Positions 36,007 to 45,384 are shown, counted from the stretch's first letter. The stretch is DNA of 64,000 nt from Pseudomonas sp. LBUM920 (GCF_003852315.1 NZ_CP027762.1:5933501-5997500), one strand, 5' to 3'. The notes: generated by a model not told the origin, from the sequence alone. A program made the numbers and translations.

Positions 36007-36525
36007 TTGTCGTCGGTCCAGACCCCACACACTGAGCTTGTTGGCGCGTTGTATCGCGACCATCGTGGCTGGCTGTTGGCGTGGCTGCGGCGCAACGTGG
36101 CCTGCCCGAGCCGCGCCGAAGACCTGAGCCAGGACACGTTCATGCGCCTGCTGGGCCGTGACGAGTTGCGCGAACCCCGCGAGCCACGGGCATTTCTGGT
36201 GGCTATCGCCAAGGGGCTGCTGTTCGACTACTTCCGGCGCGCGGCCCTGGAACAGGCCTACCTCACTGAACTGATGCTGATCCCGGAAAGCGAACACCCG
36301 TCGCCGGAAGAGCAGCAACTGATCCTCGAAGACCTCAAGGCCATCGACCGCTTGCTCGGCAAACTGTCGAGCAAGGCCCGCGCCGCCTTCCTCTATAACC
36401 GCCTCGACGGCCTGGGCCACGCCGATATTGCCCAGCGTCTTGGCGTGTCGGTGCCCCGCGTGCGCCAGTACCTGGCGCAAGGCATTCGCCAGTGTTACAT
36501 CGCACTGTATGGCGAGCCGCTGTGA
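36007..36525 (+). CDS. FecI-like ECF sigma factor (iron starvation type)
   Basis: 172-residue ECF sigma factor of the iron-starvation class. Region 2 contains LSQDTFMRLLGRDELREPREPRAFLVAIAKGLLFDYFRR; region 4 contains YNRLDGLGHADIAQRLGVSVPRVRQYLAQGIRQCY. The only workable start is TTG 36007 with a weak GGTGA site; no in-frame ATG precedes region 2. It is coupled by a 4-base overlap to fecR. By position near creBCD it corresponds to fiuI of P. aeruginosa, as I recall; the ligand is not proven. Confidence 0.9.
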   Translation: MSSVQTPHTELVGALYRDHRGWLLAWLRRNVACPSRAEDLSQDTFMRLLGRDELREPREPRAFLVAIAKGLLFDYFRRAALEQAYLTELMLIPESEHPSPEEQQLILEDLKAIDRLLGKLSSKARAAFLYNRLDGLGHADIAQRLGVSVPRVRQYLAQGIRQCYIALYGEPL

Positions 36526-37517
36526 GCGTGGTCAGCGCCAAGCCGGTCTCGGCGCGCGTGCTGGATGCCGCGATTGCGTGGCAACTGTCCCTGGACTCAG
36601 GTGACGGCAACTTCGTTGCACAGGAAGAGTTCGCCAAATGGCTGGCCAGCGATGAAGAACATGCACGCGCCTGGCGCCAGCTGGGCATGCTCGACCAGCG
36701 TTTCAGCGTGGCCTCGGGCCCCGCGCGCGCGGCGCTGCTGCACTCACGCGAAGGCATTCGCCAGCGCGTGCGCAAGCTTGGACGCGGCGTGGCAAGCATC
36801 GCGCTGCTCTGCGGCCTGGCGTTGTTTGCCGGTGAGCGATATGTGCCGATCCATTATTGGCTGGCCGACCAGCGCACCGCCACCGGCGAGCAACGCACGC
36901 TGAAACTGGCGGACGGCACGCTGATCAACCTCAACACCCACACCGCCATCGACGTGCGTTTCGACGAAAAACGCCGGCTGATCGTGTTGCAGGAAGGCGA
37001 GATTCTGGTCGAAACCGGCCACAACGATGCGCGCCCGTTTTATGTACAAACCCGCGATGGCAACCTGCGAGCGCTGGGGACGCGGTTTATCGTCAAGCGC
37101 GAAGACCACGCCACACGCTTGAGCGTGCTGCAGTCCGCCGTGGCTGCCCAGCCCCAGGCACTGCACAAGGAACAGATTTTCAAGGAAGGCCAGCAAGTGC
37201 TGATGCGCAGTGACGGCCTCGACCCTGCGCTGGCCGTCTCTCCCGCCGCCGACGCCTGGACGCGCGGCATGCTGGTGGTCGACAACGCCCGCCTGGGCAA
37301 TGTGGTCGAAGAACTCAGCCGCTACCGCAGCGGTTATCTGGGTGTGGATAAAACCGTGGCCGATCTGCGCATCACCGGCAGCTTCCCGCTGCACGACACG
37401 ACGCTGGCGCTGAACGCGCTGCTGCCGACGCTGCCGGTACAGATCGAGCAGCACACACTGTGGTGGACCCAGGTGGTCGCAAGGCCGGCGCAAGGAGGGT
37501 CGGTTAGCAATAATTGA
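36522..37517 (+). CDS. FecR-family anti-sigma / sigma regulator
   Basis: 331-residue inner-membrane regulator. Cytoplasmic N-terminal DUF4880 domain (about residues 8-55: LDAAIAWQLSLDSG, EFAKWLASDEEHARAWRQL), one transmembrane helix near residues 90-105 (VASIALLCGLALFAGE), then the periplasmic FecR domain (EQRTLKLADGTLINLNTHTAI) and a C-terminal secretin/STN-like part. It senses the ligand-loaded TonB receptor and controls the sigma factor. Start GTG 36522 overlaps the sigma stop. Confidence 0.92.
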   Translation: MSVVSAKPVSARVLDAAIAWQLSLDSGDGNFVAQEEFAKWLASDEEHARAWRQLGMLDQRFSVASGPARAALLHSREGIRQRVRKLGRGVASIALLCGLALFAGERYVPIHYWLADQRTATGEQRTLKLADGTLINLNTHTAIDVRFDEKRRLIVLQEGEILVETGHNDARPFYVQTRDGNLRALGTRFIVKREDHATRLSVLQSAVAAQPQALHKEQIFKEGQQVLMRSDGLDPALAVSPAADAWTRGMLVVDNARLGNVVEELSRYRSGYLGVDKTVADLRITGSFPLHDTTLALNALLPTLPVQIEQHTLWWTQVVARPAQGGSVSNN

Positions 37518-37545
37518 ATCGAGACTATCTCGAAACGTTACAAAA

Positions 37546-37592
37546 AACTGTCATTTCTCACAGGTACGCAGCCCTGTCTTTTGCCATCCAAT
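37546..37592 (+). promoter_or_regulatory. Weak lux-box-like dyad before the acyltransferase/oxidase gene
   Basis: CTGTCATTTCTCACAG (37548-37563) fits CT-N12-AG with 5 of 6 arm pairs. A TCCAAT hexamer (37587-37592, 4 of 6 to the -10 consensus) lies at exactly the same offset as the -10 in the two better copies. Confidence 0.35.
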
Positions 37593-37657
37593 GAGCCTTC
37601 GTTTTTTCCAGCATTTTGCGGGTGAAGCGATCCTGTTCGGCTAAAGAGGATGGACCC

Positions 37658-40483
37658 ATGTCAACCCAACTCAACATCTACAGTCAGAACTATGTCTTCG
37701 CCTTTCCTGGCCAAGGGAGCGATCCGTGCGGCGCTCTGGCGGAGCTGTATCAGCATGTACCCGAAGCCCGGGACCCAATTGACACGATTCTGGCAATCAT
37801 CGAAACCGAGGCGGCGGCGCACGAACCTGATCCCCATCCAGGGTTGGTTACCCAGGTTCTATTGACCCGCGATCACGCCCTGCCGCTGCCTTCGGGTGTG
37901 GCGCAACTGGCGCTGTACGGCGCTGCGGTGGTGCTTAACCAGTTGCTGCAGGCCACGGGCATTGTTCCCTCCCTGATCGTTGCGCAAAGCTTCGGCGAAA
38001 TTGCTGCCAGGGTGTGTGGCGGCGTGCTCGACATTGCGCAGGGTGCCCGCGCGGTCTGTGCCCTCAACGCCGCCTACCGCAGCGAGGAAGGCCGAGGCAG
38101 CATGCTGCTGGTCAACCTTTCAGCGCAGGACACGCAAGCACTGCTGGACCGCTACCCCGAGTCGAACCTGGTGCTGGGCTCCGTCAACGCGCCGGCCCAA
38201 TGCATCATCAGCGGCGAGACGGCAGACCTGGAGCACCTGCTTGCTCACCACGATGACAGCGCACACCCCTTGCGCCCGGTCTCGATCGCTTACGCGTCGC
38301 ACTATCCGCCTCACACGGAGGTCGCCCGGCGACTTCACGAAAACCTGCAGCCGCTGGCCCCCAAACCCTTCAAAACACCGATCTACTCAACTGTGCTGGG
38401 GCGTCGCTACGAGCCCGAGGACGATTTGCATCACCTGTTTACCCTGGGCGTCACGCAACCCACCAACCTGCCCTACACGTTGGCGCAACTGCCGACGGAC
38501 AAACACACCGTGTTTATCGACCTTGGGGTAAACAGCGGCCTGTCGGTGTGCATACGCAAAAGCCTGCATCCCGCACAGACCTACGCGCCGCTGGCGCAAC
38601 CCATCGAAACCCTGCGTCATTTGCTGGTCAACGCGCCCGCCGCGCAAAAGGCCGTGATTGCCTTGCGCCAGCTGGCCAACGGGCCCGTCGATGCCGAGGT
38701 TCACGCGCAAATGGCGAAGATTTTCAGCAACCCCGAACTCCATCCTCGCGCCAACCAGAGTTTTCATGACGGCCATCGCCACACCTACCAGCGCTTGCAG
38801 CACCTGATGCGCCAGCTGCCCGACGGTATCCATGGCTTTGCGCAGCCGCAGTTATTGATGGCCGAGGCTACCCACGCGGCGCTCAATGATCCTTCGCTGT
38901 TCATGGGCTGCGTGATTCAGCAGGGGTTGTGTATCGGTACGCTGCTGGCGTTCGAGCAGGATCACCCGAGCGCCACCCAGTGGCGACGCAAACTGGAGGC
39001 CGGCGAGAGTCTGGGGGTTTACGCGCTGACCGAGATAGGCCGCAGCAACTCCCACATGGGCGCGAGTGTCGAGGCAGTATTCGACGCCGACACGCGCACT
39101 TTCGTGCTGAACACACCCAACAAGGCCGCGCTTAAATTCGCCAACGTCGGGATCAGCAACCTGGACAAGCTGGGCGTGGTGTTTGCCCAAGTGATCGTTC
39201 AGGGCAAGCCCTGTGGCGTCTTCGCGTTCATGCTGCCATTGAGTGACGCCAACGGCCCGCGCCCGGGAGTTTCCATGTCGTCACCGGCGGAAATCCGCGC
39301 AGTGCCGCTGGATTACGGCCTGGCGAGCTTTGACAACGTGCGCCTGCCCTTCGACGCGTGGCTGCGCGATGGCGCTTCGATCGACGCGTCCAACCAGTTC
39401 CACGACCCATTGGGCAGTACGGACCGTCGCCTGATTCGCTCACTGTTTGCGCCCAAGAATGTGTGGGCGATGGTCGGCGTCGGCTTGAGTTCGGTGATGC
39501 TTGCCTGTTCAACCCTGGCCCTGACCCATGCCAACCGACGCACGACCCAGGCGCGGATCGGTAACGGCACCGGCCTGTTGGCTTTTCGCACCCAACGCCG
39601 CGCGCTGTTCGGTTGCCTGGCCACGGCGTATGTCATGAAGTGCTTTGCCAACGACTCCGCCCGCCTGTGGATTGAAGGCACGGCCAGTCAGGCGTCACTG
39701 CACACCACCGGCACAGGCGACGTGACGTGGACACCGTGGGCCGCCATCAGCCAAACCCTGGCGCTGACCAAGGCGCTGTGTGCACCCGCCGCCGAGGCGC
39801 TGGCGACAGAGTGCCGGTTGCGCTGCGGGGTGGCCGGTGCGCTCAACCTCAATCGCTTCGCCGACTACGAAGGCATGGCCAAGATCTACCAGGATGCCGG
39901 TGGCAATAACCGCATGATCCTGCTGGACGCCGCCAAGGTACTGATCGGCCAACCCTTGAGCGAACCCACACCCCCCAACCCCCAGGCCGGGCTGGATGAC
40001 GCCGGGTACTGGCAAGCCATGGCTCACACCCTGGAGTACCGTTTGCTCAAGCACGTGGCCGACCATATTGCCCGGCACCGTGGCGAGGGAGAGGACGACA
40101 TGCAGGTCTGGAACGCGCAGTTGATGGTCGTTGCCCGCGCAGGAGAGGCTTACGCCCAGCGTCTTGCCATCGACAGCGCAATTCGCGCCGGCAGCTTGCT
40201 GCCCCACGGGTTGGCCAAGGAATTGGGCAACGCGCTGTGCGGCCTTTACGTGTTGGAATACCTGAACAAGCATGCCGCCTGGTTCATCAGCGAGGGCCTC
40301 ATGGACATCGCCCGCTACCGCGCCCTTGAGGCTCGGCTTGATTCGCTGAGCGACTTTCTGGCCACACAGGTTGACGTGTTGATCGAAGCCTTCGGTCATG
40401 GCGCAGCCACACGCGCGGCAATCGCCCAGACCGATCATTACCCCGACGCCCTGGCCGACAAACTGCAGTGGGCGGTCGGCTGA
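37658..40483 (+). CDS. Acyltransferase / acyl-CoA oxidase-like fusion protein
   Basis: Unusual 941-residue protein. Residues 1-320 form a FabD/PKS-type acyltransferase: GQGS at 18-21, nucleophile Ser111 in AQSFGE (usual GHSLGE), catalytic His215 in SHYPPH and NAPAQCIISG. Residues about 330-941 resemble peroxisomal-type acyl-CoA oxidases: GVYALTEIGRSNSHMGASVEA (flavin/substrate segment near 453), GVVFAQVIVQGKPCGVFAFMLPL, and helical C-terminal domains. Where oxidases usually have the catalytic Glu in EG[DE]N, this protein reads AGGNN (near 747), so activity may differ. It likely loads an acyl or malonyl unit and desaturates or oxidises it. No PKS, ACP or NRPS is nearby. ATG 37658 has AGAGGA 7 bases upstream. 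It separates fecR from its receptor gene. Confidence 0.8.
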   Translation: MSTQLNIYSQNYVFAFPGQGSDPCGALAELYQHVPEARDPIDTILAIIETEAAAHEPDPHPGLVTQVLLTRDHALPLPSGVAQLALYGAAVVLNQLLQATGIVPSLIVAQSFGEIAARVCGGVLDIAQGARAVCALNAAYRSEEGRGSMLLVNLSAQDTQALLDRYPESNLVLGSVNAPAQCIISGETADLEHLLAHHDDSAHPLRPVSIAYASHYPPHTEVARRLHENLQPLAPKPFKTPIYSTVLGRRYEPEDDLHHLFTLGVTQPTNLPYTLAQLPTDKHTVFIDLGVNSGLSVCIRKSLHPAQTYAPLAQPIETLRHLLVNAPAAQKAVIALRQLANGPVDAEVHAQMAKIFSNPELHPRANQSFHDGHRHTYQRLQHLMRQLPDGIHGFAQPQLLMAEATHAALNDPSLFMGCVIQQGLCIGTLLAFEQDHPSATQWRRKLEAGESLGVYALTEIGRSNSHMGASVEAVFDADTRTFVLNTPNKAALKFANVGISNLDKLGVVFAQVIVQGKPCGVFAFMLPLSDANGPRPGVSMSSPAEIRAVPLDYGLASFDNVRLPFDAWLRDGASIDASNQFHDPLGSTDRRLIRSLFAPKNVWAMVGVGLSSVMLACSTLALTHANRRTTQARIGNGTGLLAFRTQRRALFGCLATAYVMKCFANDSARLWIEGTASQASLHTTGTGDVTWTPWAAISQTLALTKALCAPAAEALATECRLRCGVAGALNLNRFADYEGMAKIYQDAGGNNRMILLDAAKVLIGQPLSEPTPPNPQAGLDDAGYWQAMAHTLEYRLLKHVADHIARHRGEGEDDMQVWNAQLMVVARAGEAYAQRLAIDSAIRAGSLLPHGLAKELGNALCGLYVLEYLNKHAAWFISEGLMDIARYRALEARLDSLSDFLATQVDVLIEAFGHGAATRAAIAQTDHYPDALADKLQWAVG

Positions 40484-40629
40484 AGAACCCAGCTACCCTG
40501 AGCCTTGAGGGCCATGCCGTTCGATCAGTTGCGCACCTTCGCAGATTTATTTTCGCTTGGCCCTATCACTTTTTGATTCTCGTCCGGCACCTAGGCAATT
40601 GAGAAATGTTTCCATTCAGGAGCCGCCCT

Positions 40630-43059
40630 ATGTCCCGCACGCTAGACACCCTGTTGCGCCCCAGCCTGTTAGCCGTGGCCATCGCCCTCAGCGCCCCGCT
40701 GGCGAGCACCACGCTGATCGCCGCCGAACAGGCTTCGAGCGTGCGCGCCTACAACCTGCCGGCTGCACCGTTGGCCAGCACGCTGAACCAGATCGCCAGC
40801 CAGGCCGGCCTTGCGCTGACCCTCAACCCAGCGTTGGCGTCGGGCAAGACCTCGGCACCGGTCAACGGCCAGTTCGATGCGCAGGGCGCGCTGCGAGAGG
40901 CGTTGCGTGGCACCGGGCTGCAGCTGGAGCAAAGCAGCGCGGGGACGTTTACGCTGGTGGCGATTCCGGAAGGCGTCGTGGCGTTGGCTGAGACCAGTAT
41001 CACTGCGCAAGGCGACACTGAAAGTGCATGGGGCCCGGTCACTGGCTACCTGGCGACGCGCACTGCGGCCGGCACCAAGACCGACACCGCACTGGTTGAA
41101 GCACCGCGCTCGATCTCTGTGGCGACCCGCGAGCAGATGCAGGACCGCAACGTCCAGAACCTCGATGATGCCGTCAAATACATGCCCGGCATCGTATCGT
41201 CCAGCTACGGCAGCGACACCCGTTACGACTGGATGCGCGTGCGCGGTTTCGAACCGACGCAATTCCTCGACGGCCTGCCTTTGCCGCGCGGCGTGTACGC
41301 CAACCCTAAAGCTGAAACCTGGAACCTCGACCGCCTCGCCCTGCTGCGTGGCCCGGCCTCGTCGATCTATGGCCAGACACCACCAGGCGGCCTGCTGGAC
41401 ATGGTCAGCCGCCGTCCCAGCGAGGAATCGAGCCATGCTATCCAGTTGCAATACGGCAGTGACAACTACCGCCAGATCAACTTCGACAGCACCGGCAAAA
41501 TCGATGATGAAGGCCAGTTTCTGTATGGCGTCAGCGGCGTGGTACGCGATGCCGGCACCCAGGTCGATCACATCGACAACAAGCGCTACAACATCGCGCC
41601 GAGCCTGACCTGGAATATTGATCCCGACACCAAGCTGACCCTGCTCTCGCAGTTCACCCGCGACGATACCGGCACCACCAGCCAGTTCATGCCGATCCAG
41701 GGCACCAAGATCAAATCGCCGCTGGGCGACGTTTCCCACCACAAGAACCTCGGTGATCCGGACTACGAGTTCTACGACCGCACCTACTACGCAATGGGCT
41801 ATGCGTTCGAACACCGTTTCAACGATACCTGGCAGTTCAAGCAGAACCTGCGTTACACCAAGTCGGAGCTGGATTTCCAGCAACTGACCGTGGGTTCCTT
41901 TGCTTACTCCCCGGCCGATGCGGCGGGCAATATCAGCCGGTCGACCACCAATGTTGACGAAAGCATCGGCCAGTTGGCGATCGACAACAACTTCCAGGCT
42001 GACTTCGCAACGGGCGACATTGCCCACACCCTGCTGCTGGGCCTGGATCACCAACGTACCGATACCTCTTACCGCGCGATATACGGTACAGCGTCGGGTA
42101 TCAACATTTTCAACCCGATCAATACCCAGCCGACGCTGCGTCCGACGGATGTCCGACCTTTTTACGACTACAACCAGAAAACCGTGCAAACCGGCCTCTA
42201 CGTGCAGGACCAGATGGCTCTGGACAAGTGGCGCCTGACCCTGGGCGGGCGTGAAGACTGGGTGCATCAAGGCACCACCTACTTCAACGACAACGATGCA
42301 ACCAACACCGATCGCATCAAACACTTCAGTGGCAACGCGGCGCTGAGCTATGTGTTTGATTCAGGATTCGTACCGTATCTGTCTTACGCCGAGTCGTTCC
42401 AGCCGGCGAGCAACGCAGATACCAATGCGCTCAAGACGTTCAAACCGACCGAAGGCAAGCAATGGGAAATGGGGGTGAAGTACCAGCCGCCCGGCTCCAA
42501 CACGTTGCTGAGCGCGGCGGTCTACGACCTGACCCAGAAGAACGTGCAGGTGACTAACCTCGGCCCAGGCGGCCAGCAAATCAACAGCCAGACCGGCGAA
42601 GTGAAGGTCAAGGGCCTGGAACTGGAAGCCGTGTCTGACGTGAACGAGAACCTCAAGGTCATCGCCGCCTACACCCTGGCAAAATCCGAGGTGCAAAAAG
42701 GCATCTACAAAGGTAACCGCCTGACATTGATGCCAAACCAGCAAGCCTCGCTGTGGACCGACTACACCTGGCACAGCGGCGTACTTGACGGTTTCGGTAT
42801 CGGTTTTGGTGCCCGCTACACCGGCAACACGTATGGCGACCAGGCCAACACCTGGCTGGGCAAGGCCAACGCCTACACCGTGTTCGATGGTTCGGTGCAT
42901 TACGATCTGGGCCGTCTGGATAACAGCCTGAAAGGCGCATCGGTTAAATTGAACGCCACCAACCTGTTCAACAAAGACTACCTTTCCACCTGCGACGGCA
43001 ACTACTGCTACTTCGGTGACCAGCGCAGCGTAGTCGCCAGCGCTACCTACCAGTGGTAA
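40630..43059 (+). CDS. TonB-dependent siderophore receptor with STN signalling domain
   Basis: Outer-membrane receptor, 809 residues from ATG 40630 (AGGAG 7 bases upstream). Signal peptide about residues 1-32 (LLAVAIALSAPLASTTLIAA). STN signalling domain about 35-115 (YNLPAAPLASTLNQIASQAGL), plug domain from about 150 (APRSISVATREQMQDRNVQNLDDAVKY), then a beta-barrel ending in an aromatic Trp (SATYQW). It delivers a ferric siderophore, probably hydroxamate type (FiuA/FoxA-like), and signals to the FecR/ECF pair upstream. Ligand not provable here. Confidence 0.9.
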   Translation: MSRTLDTLLRPSLLAVAIALSAPLASTTLIAAEQASSVRAYNLPAAPLASTLNQIASQAGLALTLNPALASGKTSAPVNGQFDAQGALREALRGTGLQLEQSSAGTFTLVAIPEGVVALAETSITAQGDTESAWGPVTGYLATRTAAGTKTDTALVEAPRSISVATREQMQDRNVQNLDDAVKYMPGIVSSSYGSDTRYDWMRVRGFEPTQFLDGLPLPRGVYANPKAETWNLDRLALLRGPASSIYGQTPPGGLLDMVSRRPSEESSHAIQLQYGSDNYRQINFDSTGKIDDEGQFLYGVSGVVRDAGTQVDHIDNKRYNIAPSLTWNIDPDTKLTLLSQFTRDDTGTTSQFMPIQGTKIKSPLGDVSHHKNLGDPDYEFYDRTYYAMGYAFEHRFNDTWQFKQNLRYTKSELDFQQLTVGSFAYSPADAAGNISRSTTNVDESIGQLAIDNNFQADFATGDIAHTLLLGLDHQRTDTSYRAIYGTASGINIFNPINTQPTLRPTDVRPFYDYNQKTVQTGLYVQDQMALDKWRLTLGGREDWVHQGTTYFNDNDATNTDRIKHFSGNAALSYVFDSGFVPYLSYAESFQPASNADTNALKTFKPTEGKQWEMGVKYQPPGSNTLLSAAVYDLTQKNVQVTNLGPGGQQINSQTGEVKVKGLELEAVSDVNENLKVIAAYTLAKSEVQKGIYKGNRLTLMPNQQASLWTDYTWHSGVLDGFGIGFGARYTGNTYGDQANTWLGKANAYTVFDGSVHYDLGRLDNSLKGASVKLNATNLFNKDYLSTCDGNYCYFGDQRSVVASATYQW

Positions 43060-43121
43060 TTGGCTGAGCTAATAACCAGGCCGTCCCCCGGGGCGGCTTC
43101 GGTGTGTCTGAAGGCTAGAAA

Positions 43122-44225
43122 ATGAAAAGCAAAACCATTCGCCGCTGGTCCTTCATCCACACCTGGACCAGCCTGATCTGCACAGTCTTCCTCCTGTTGC
43201 TCGCCCTTACCGGCCTGCCGCTGGTGTTTCACCATGAGATCGATCACCTGCTGGGCAATGAGCCTGAACTGGCGCAGATGCCCGCCGACACCCCGCAGTT
43301 GAACCTTGAGCAACTGGTGGCCAAAGCCCAGGCGCATCGCCCGGGTGAGGCGATGCAATACCTGGCGTGGGACGAAGACGACAAGAACGGCGTGATCGCA
43401 ATCATGGCCGCTACGGCCGGCACCGAACCCAACTCGTCGCACACCTTCATGCTCGATGCGCGCACCGGTGAAGCCGTCGAAACCCCAGCGGCCAATGGCG
43501 GCCTGACACTGTTCTTGCTGCGCCTGCATGTGGACATGTTCGCCGGCCTGCCGGGCAAGTTGCTGCTGGCCTTCATGGGCCTTTTGTTTGTGCTGGCGAT
43601 TGTCTCGGGCACGGTGCTGTACCTGCCGTTCATGCGCCGCTTGAAGTTCGCCACCGTGCGCCAGGACAAGTCCACGCGCTTGCGCTGGCTCGACCTGCAT
43701 AACCTGATCGGCGTGGTCACGCTGACGTGGGCGCTGGTGGTGGGCGTGACCGGCGTGATCAGTGCCTGCGCCGACCTGATCATCGCCGCCTGGCGCCAGG
43801 ACAGCCTCAGCGCCATGATCGAGCCGTACAAAAACGCGCCGCCACTGACCCAACGCGCGCCGGCCACCGAGCTGCTGAGCATTGCCGCCAAGGCCGCGCC
43901 CGGCATGGAGCCGGACTTTATCGCCTTCCCCGGCACGCGTTTTTCCAGTGAGCACCATTACGCGGTGTTCATGAAGGGCAGCACGCACCTGACCTCGCAC
44001 CTGCTCACGCCGGTGCTGATCGACGCCAGCACCCTGGCCGTCACCGCCATCGCTGAGCGGCCGTGGTACATGGACGCCATGGGCATGTCCCAGCCATTGC
44101 ACTTTGGTGACTACGGCGGCATGCCGATGAAGATTCTCTGGGCGGTGCTCGATGTGCTGACCATCATCGTGCTGGGCAGCGGCGTTTACCTGTGGATCGT
44201 GCGGCGCAAGGCGGCCAAGGTATGA
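43122..44225 (+). CDS. PepSY-associated membrane protein (possible siderophore reductase)
   Basis: 367-residue inner-membrane protein with PepSY-associated transmembrane segments: helix near residues 13-35, periplasmic PepSY region, helix pair around 140-165 and 205-225, and a C-terminal helix near 345-360. Conserved membrane His residues (FIHTW, FHHEIDH, LRLHVDMFAG, LDLHNLIGV) could ligate haem or metal, as in FoxB/PiuB-type proteins thought to reduce ferric siderophores. Located directly after the receptor gene, supporting an iron-release role. The function is inference. Confidence 0.85.
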   Translation: MKSKTIRRWSFIHTWTSLICTVFLLLLALTGLPLVFHHEIDHLLGNEPELAQMPADTPQLNLEQLVAKAQAHRPGEAMQYLAWDEDDKNGVIAIMAATAGTEPNSSHTFMLDARTGEAVETPAANGGLTLFLLRLHVDMFAGLPGKLLLAFMGLLFVLAIVSGTVLYLPFMRRLKFATVRQDKSTRLRWLDLHNLIGVVTLTWALVVGVTGVISACADLIIAAWRQDSLSAMIEPYKNAPPLTQRAPATELLSIAAKAAPGMEPDFIAFPGTRFSSEHHYAVFMKGSTHLTSHLLTPVLIDASTLAVTAIAERPWYMDAMGMSQPLHFGDYGGMPMKILWAVLDVLTIIVLGSGVYLWIVRRKAAKV

Positions 44226-44404
44226 AGCCGCGTCAGTCGAACTTCTGGAAGGTGTTTGGCATTCCGCTGGGGATTGGCGTGCTCAGCGCGGCCGGGTTGT
44301 TTGCCGCGTTGCTCGGGGATGGGCTGTGGGATTCATTGAGCTGGGTCGGTTTGGGGATTCCTGCGGTCATTGGTGTTTGGGCGTTGTTCAGGCGGCGTGG
44401 CTGA
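44222..44404 (+). CDS. Small two-helix membrane protein
   Basis: 60-residue protein starting at ATG 44222 within the stop of the PepSY gene (ATGA). Two hydrophobic helices (IPLGIGVLSAAGLFAALLGD and LSWVGLGIPAVIGVWALF) and a basic C-terminus RRRG. Probably an accessory subunit of the PepSY protein; not a family I can name. Confidence 0.75.
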   Translation: MKPRQSNFWKVFGIPLGIGVLSAAGLFAALLGDGLWDSLSWVGLGIPAVIGVWALFRRRG

Positions 44405-44410
44405 AGACCT

Positions 44411-44485
44411 CATCGCAGGCAAGCCAGCTCCCACATTTGACTGCGTTCACAATTCAAAATGTGGGAGCTGGCTTGCCTGCGATAG
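44411..44485. repeat. REPIN (GAGCTGGCTTGCCTGCGAT type)
   Basis: Inverted arms CATCGCAGGCAAGCCAGCT and AGCTGGCTTGCCTGCGATAG around 25 bases, 6 bases after the small membrane gene. Confidence 0.88.
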
Positions 44486-44568
44486 CGCCCTCAAAAACAT
44501 TCAAAAGCCCCCTCGCCAGCCACCGCGCAACCCTCTAGGCTAGCCACTGCCCATTTCGAGGAATGCCC

Positions 44569-45198
44569 ATGTCCGCGCCCAGCATGACCTTGTTTCACAA
44601 CCCAGCCTCACCCTTTGTTCGTAAAGTCCGCGTGCTGCTGATCGAAACCGGCCAGCAGGACCGCGTGACCCTGCAAGGCTGCATGCCGACACCGGTCAAC
44701 CCGGACGCGCAGCTGGTGCACGAAAACCCCGTTGGCAAGATCCCGGCCCTGCGCCTGGCCGACGGCAGCGCCCTGCACGACAGCCGGGTGATCCTCGATT
44801 ACCTCGACCACCAGCATGTCGGCAACCCCCTTATTCCTCGTGACGGCTCGGCACGCTGGCGCCGCCTGACCCTGGCCTCAATGGCCGACGGCATCATGGA
44901 CGCCGCCGTGCTGGTGCGCTACGAAACCGCCATGCGCCCGGCAGAAAAGCACTGGGACCAATGGCTGAATGAGCAGCGCAACAAGATCCGTCGCACCCTG
45001 GCGGAGTTGGAAGCCAATGCGATTGCCGAGCTGGCCAGCCACTTCGACATTGCGTCGATCAGCGTGGCCTGCGCCTTGGGCTACCTCGACTTCCGCCACC
45101 CTGACCTGCAATGGCGCGCCGCGAACCCCCAGCTTGCCGATTGGTACGCCAAGGTCAGCCAGCGGCCGTCGATGCTGCAGACCCAGCCGCCGGCCTGA
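44569..45198 (+). CDS. Glutathione S-transferase family protein
   Basis: 209-residue GST-like protein: thioredoxin-fold N-terminal domain (LFHNPASPFVRKVRVLLIETGQ, NPVGKIPALRLADGSALHDSRVILDYLD with the cis-Pro and ES/DS glutathione site as DS) and an all-helical C-terminal domain. ATG 44569 is preferred because AGGA is about 8 bases upstream; ATG 44563 and 44584 are alternatives. Substrate unknown. Confidence 0.88.
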   Translation: MSAPSMTLFHNPASPFVRKVRVLLIETGQQDRVTLQGCMPTPVNPDAQLVHENPVGKIPALRLADGSALHDSRVILDYLDHQHVGNPLIPRDGSARWRRLTLASMADGIMDAAVLVRYETAMRPAEKHWDQWLNEQRNKIRRTLAELEANAIAELASHFDIASISVACALGYLDFRHPDLQWRAANPQLADWYAKVSQRPSMLQTQPPA

Positions 45199-45215
45199 TA
45201 CTCACCCCAACCTAC

Positions 45216-45304
45216 TGTGGGAGCGGGCTTGCCCGCGATTGCGGCGGGTCATTCAGCGCATCTGTTTCTGACCCACCGCCTTCGCGGGCCAGCCCGCTCC
45301 CACA
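45216..45304. repeat. REPIN (GAGCGGGCTTGCCCGCGA type)
   Basis: Arms TGTGGGAGCGGGCTTGCCCGCGA and TTCGCGGGCCAGCCCGCTCCCACA, a third arm subtype, between the GST gene and creD. Confidence 0.88.
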
Positions 45305-45384
45305 TTGGAAGGTGGTGGAGTTGAGGAAAATGACAATGCTGGCGGCCAACTGCTCACCCAACTGCTGATCTTCCCGTAACCCAA

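Noticed and set aside
37343..37351. Another DnaA box (TGTGGATAA) inside fecR
   Set aside because: A single isolated 9-mer within coding sequence is expected by chance in a window this size.
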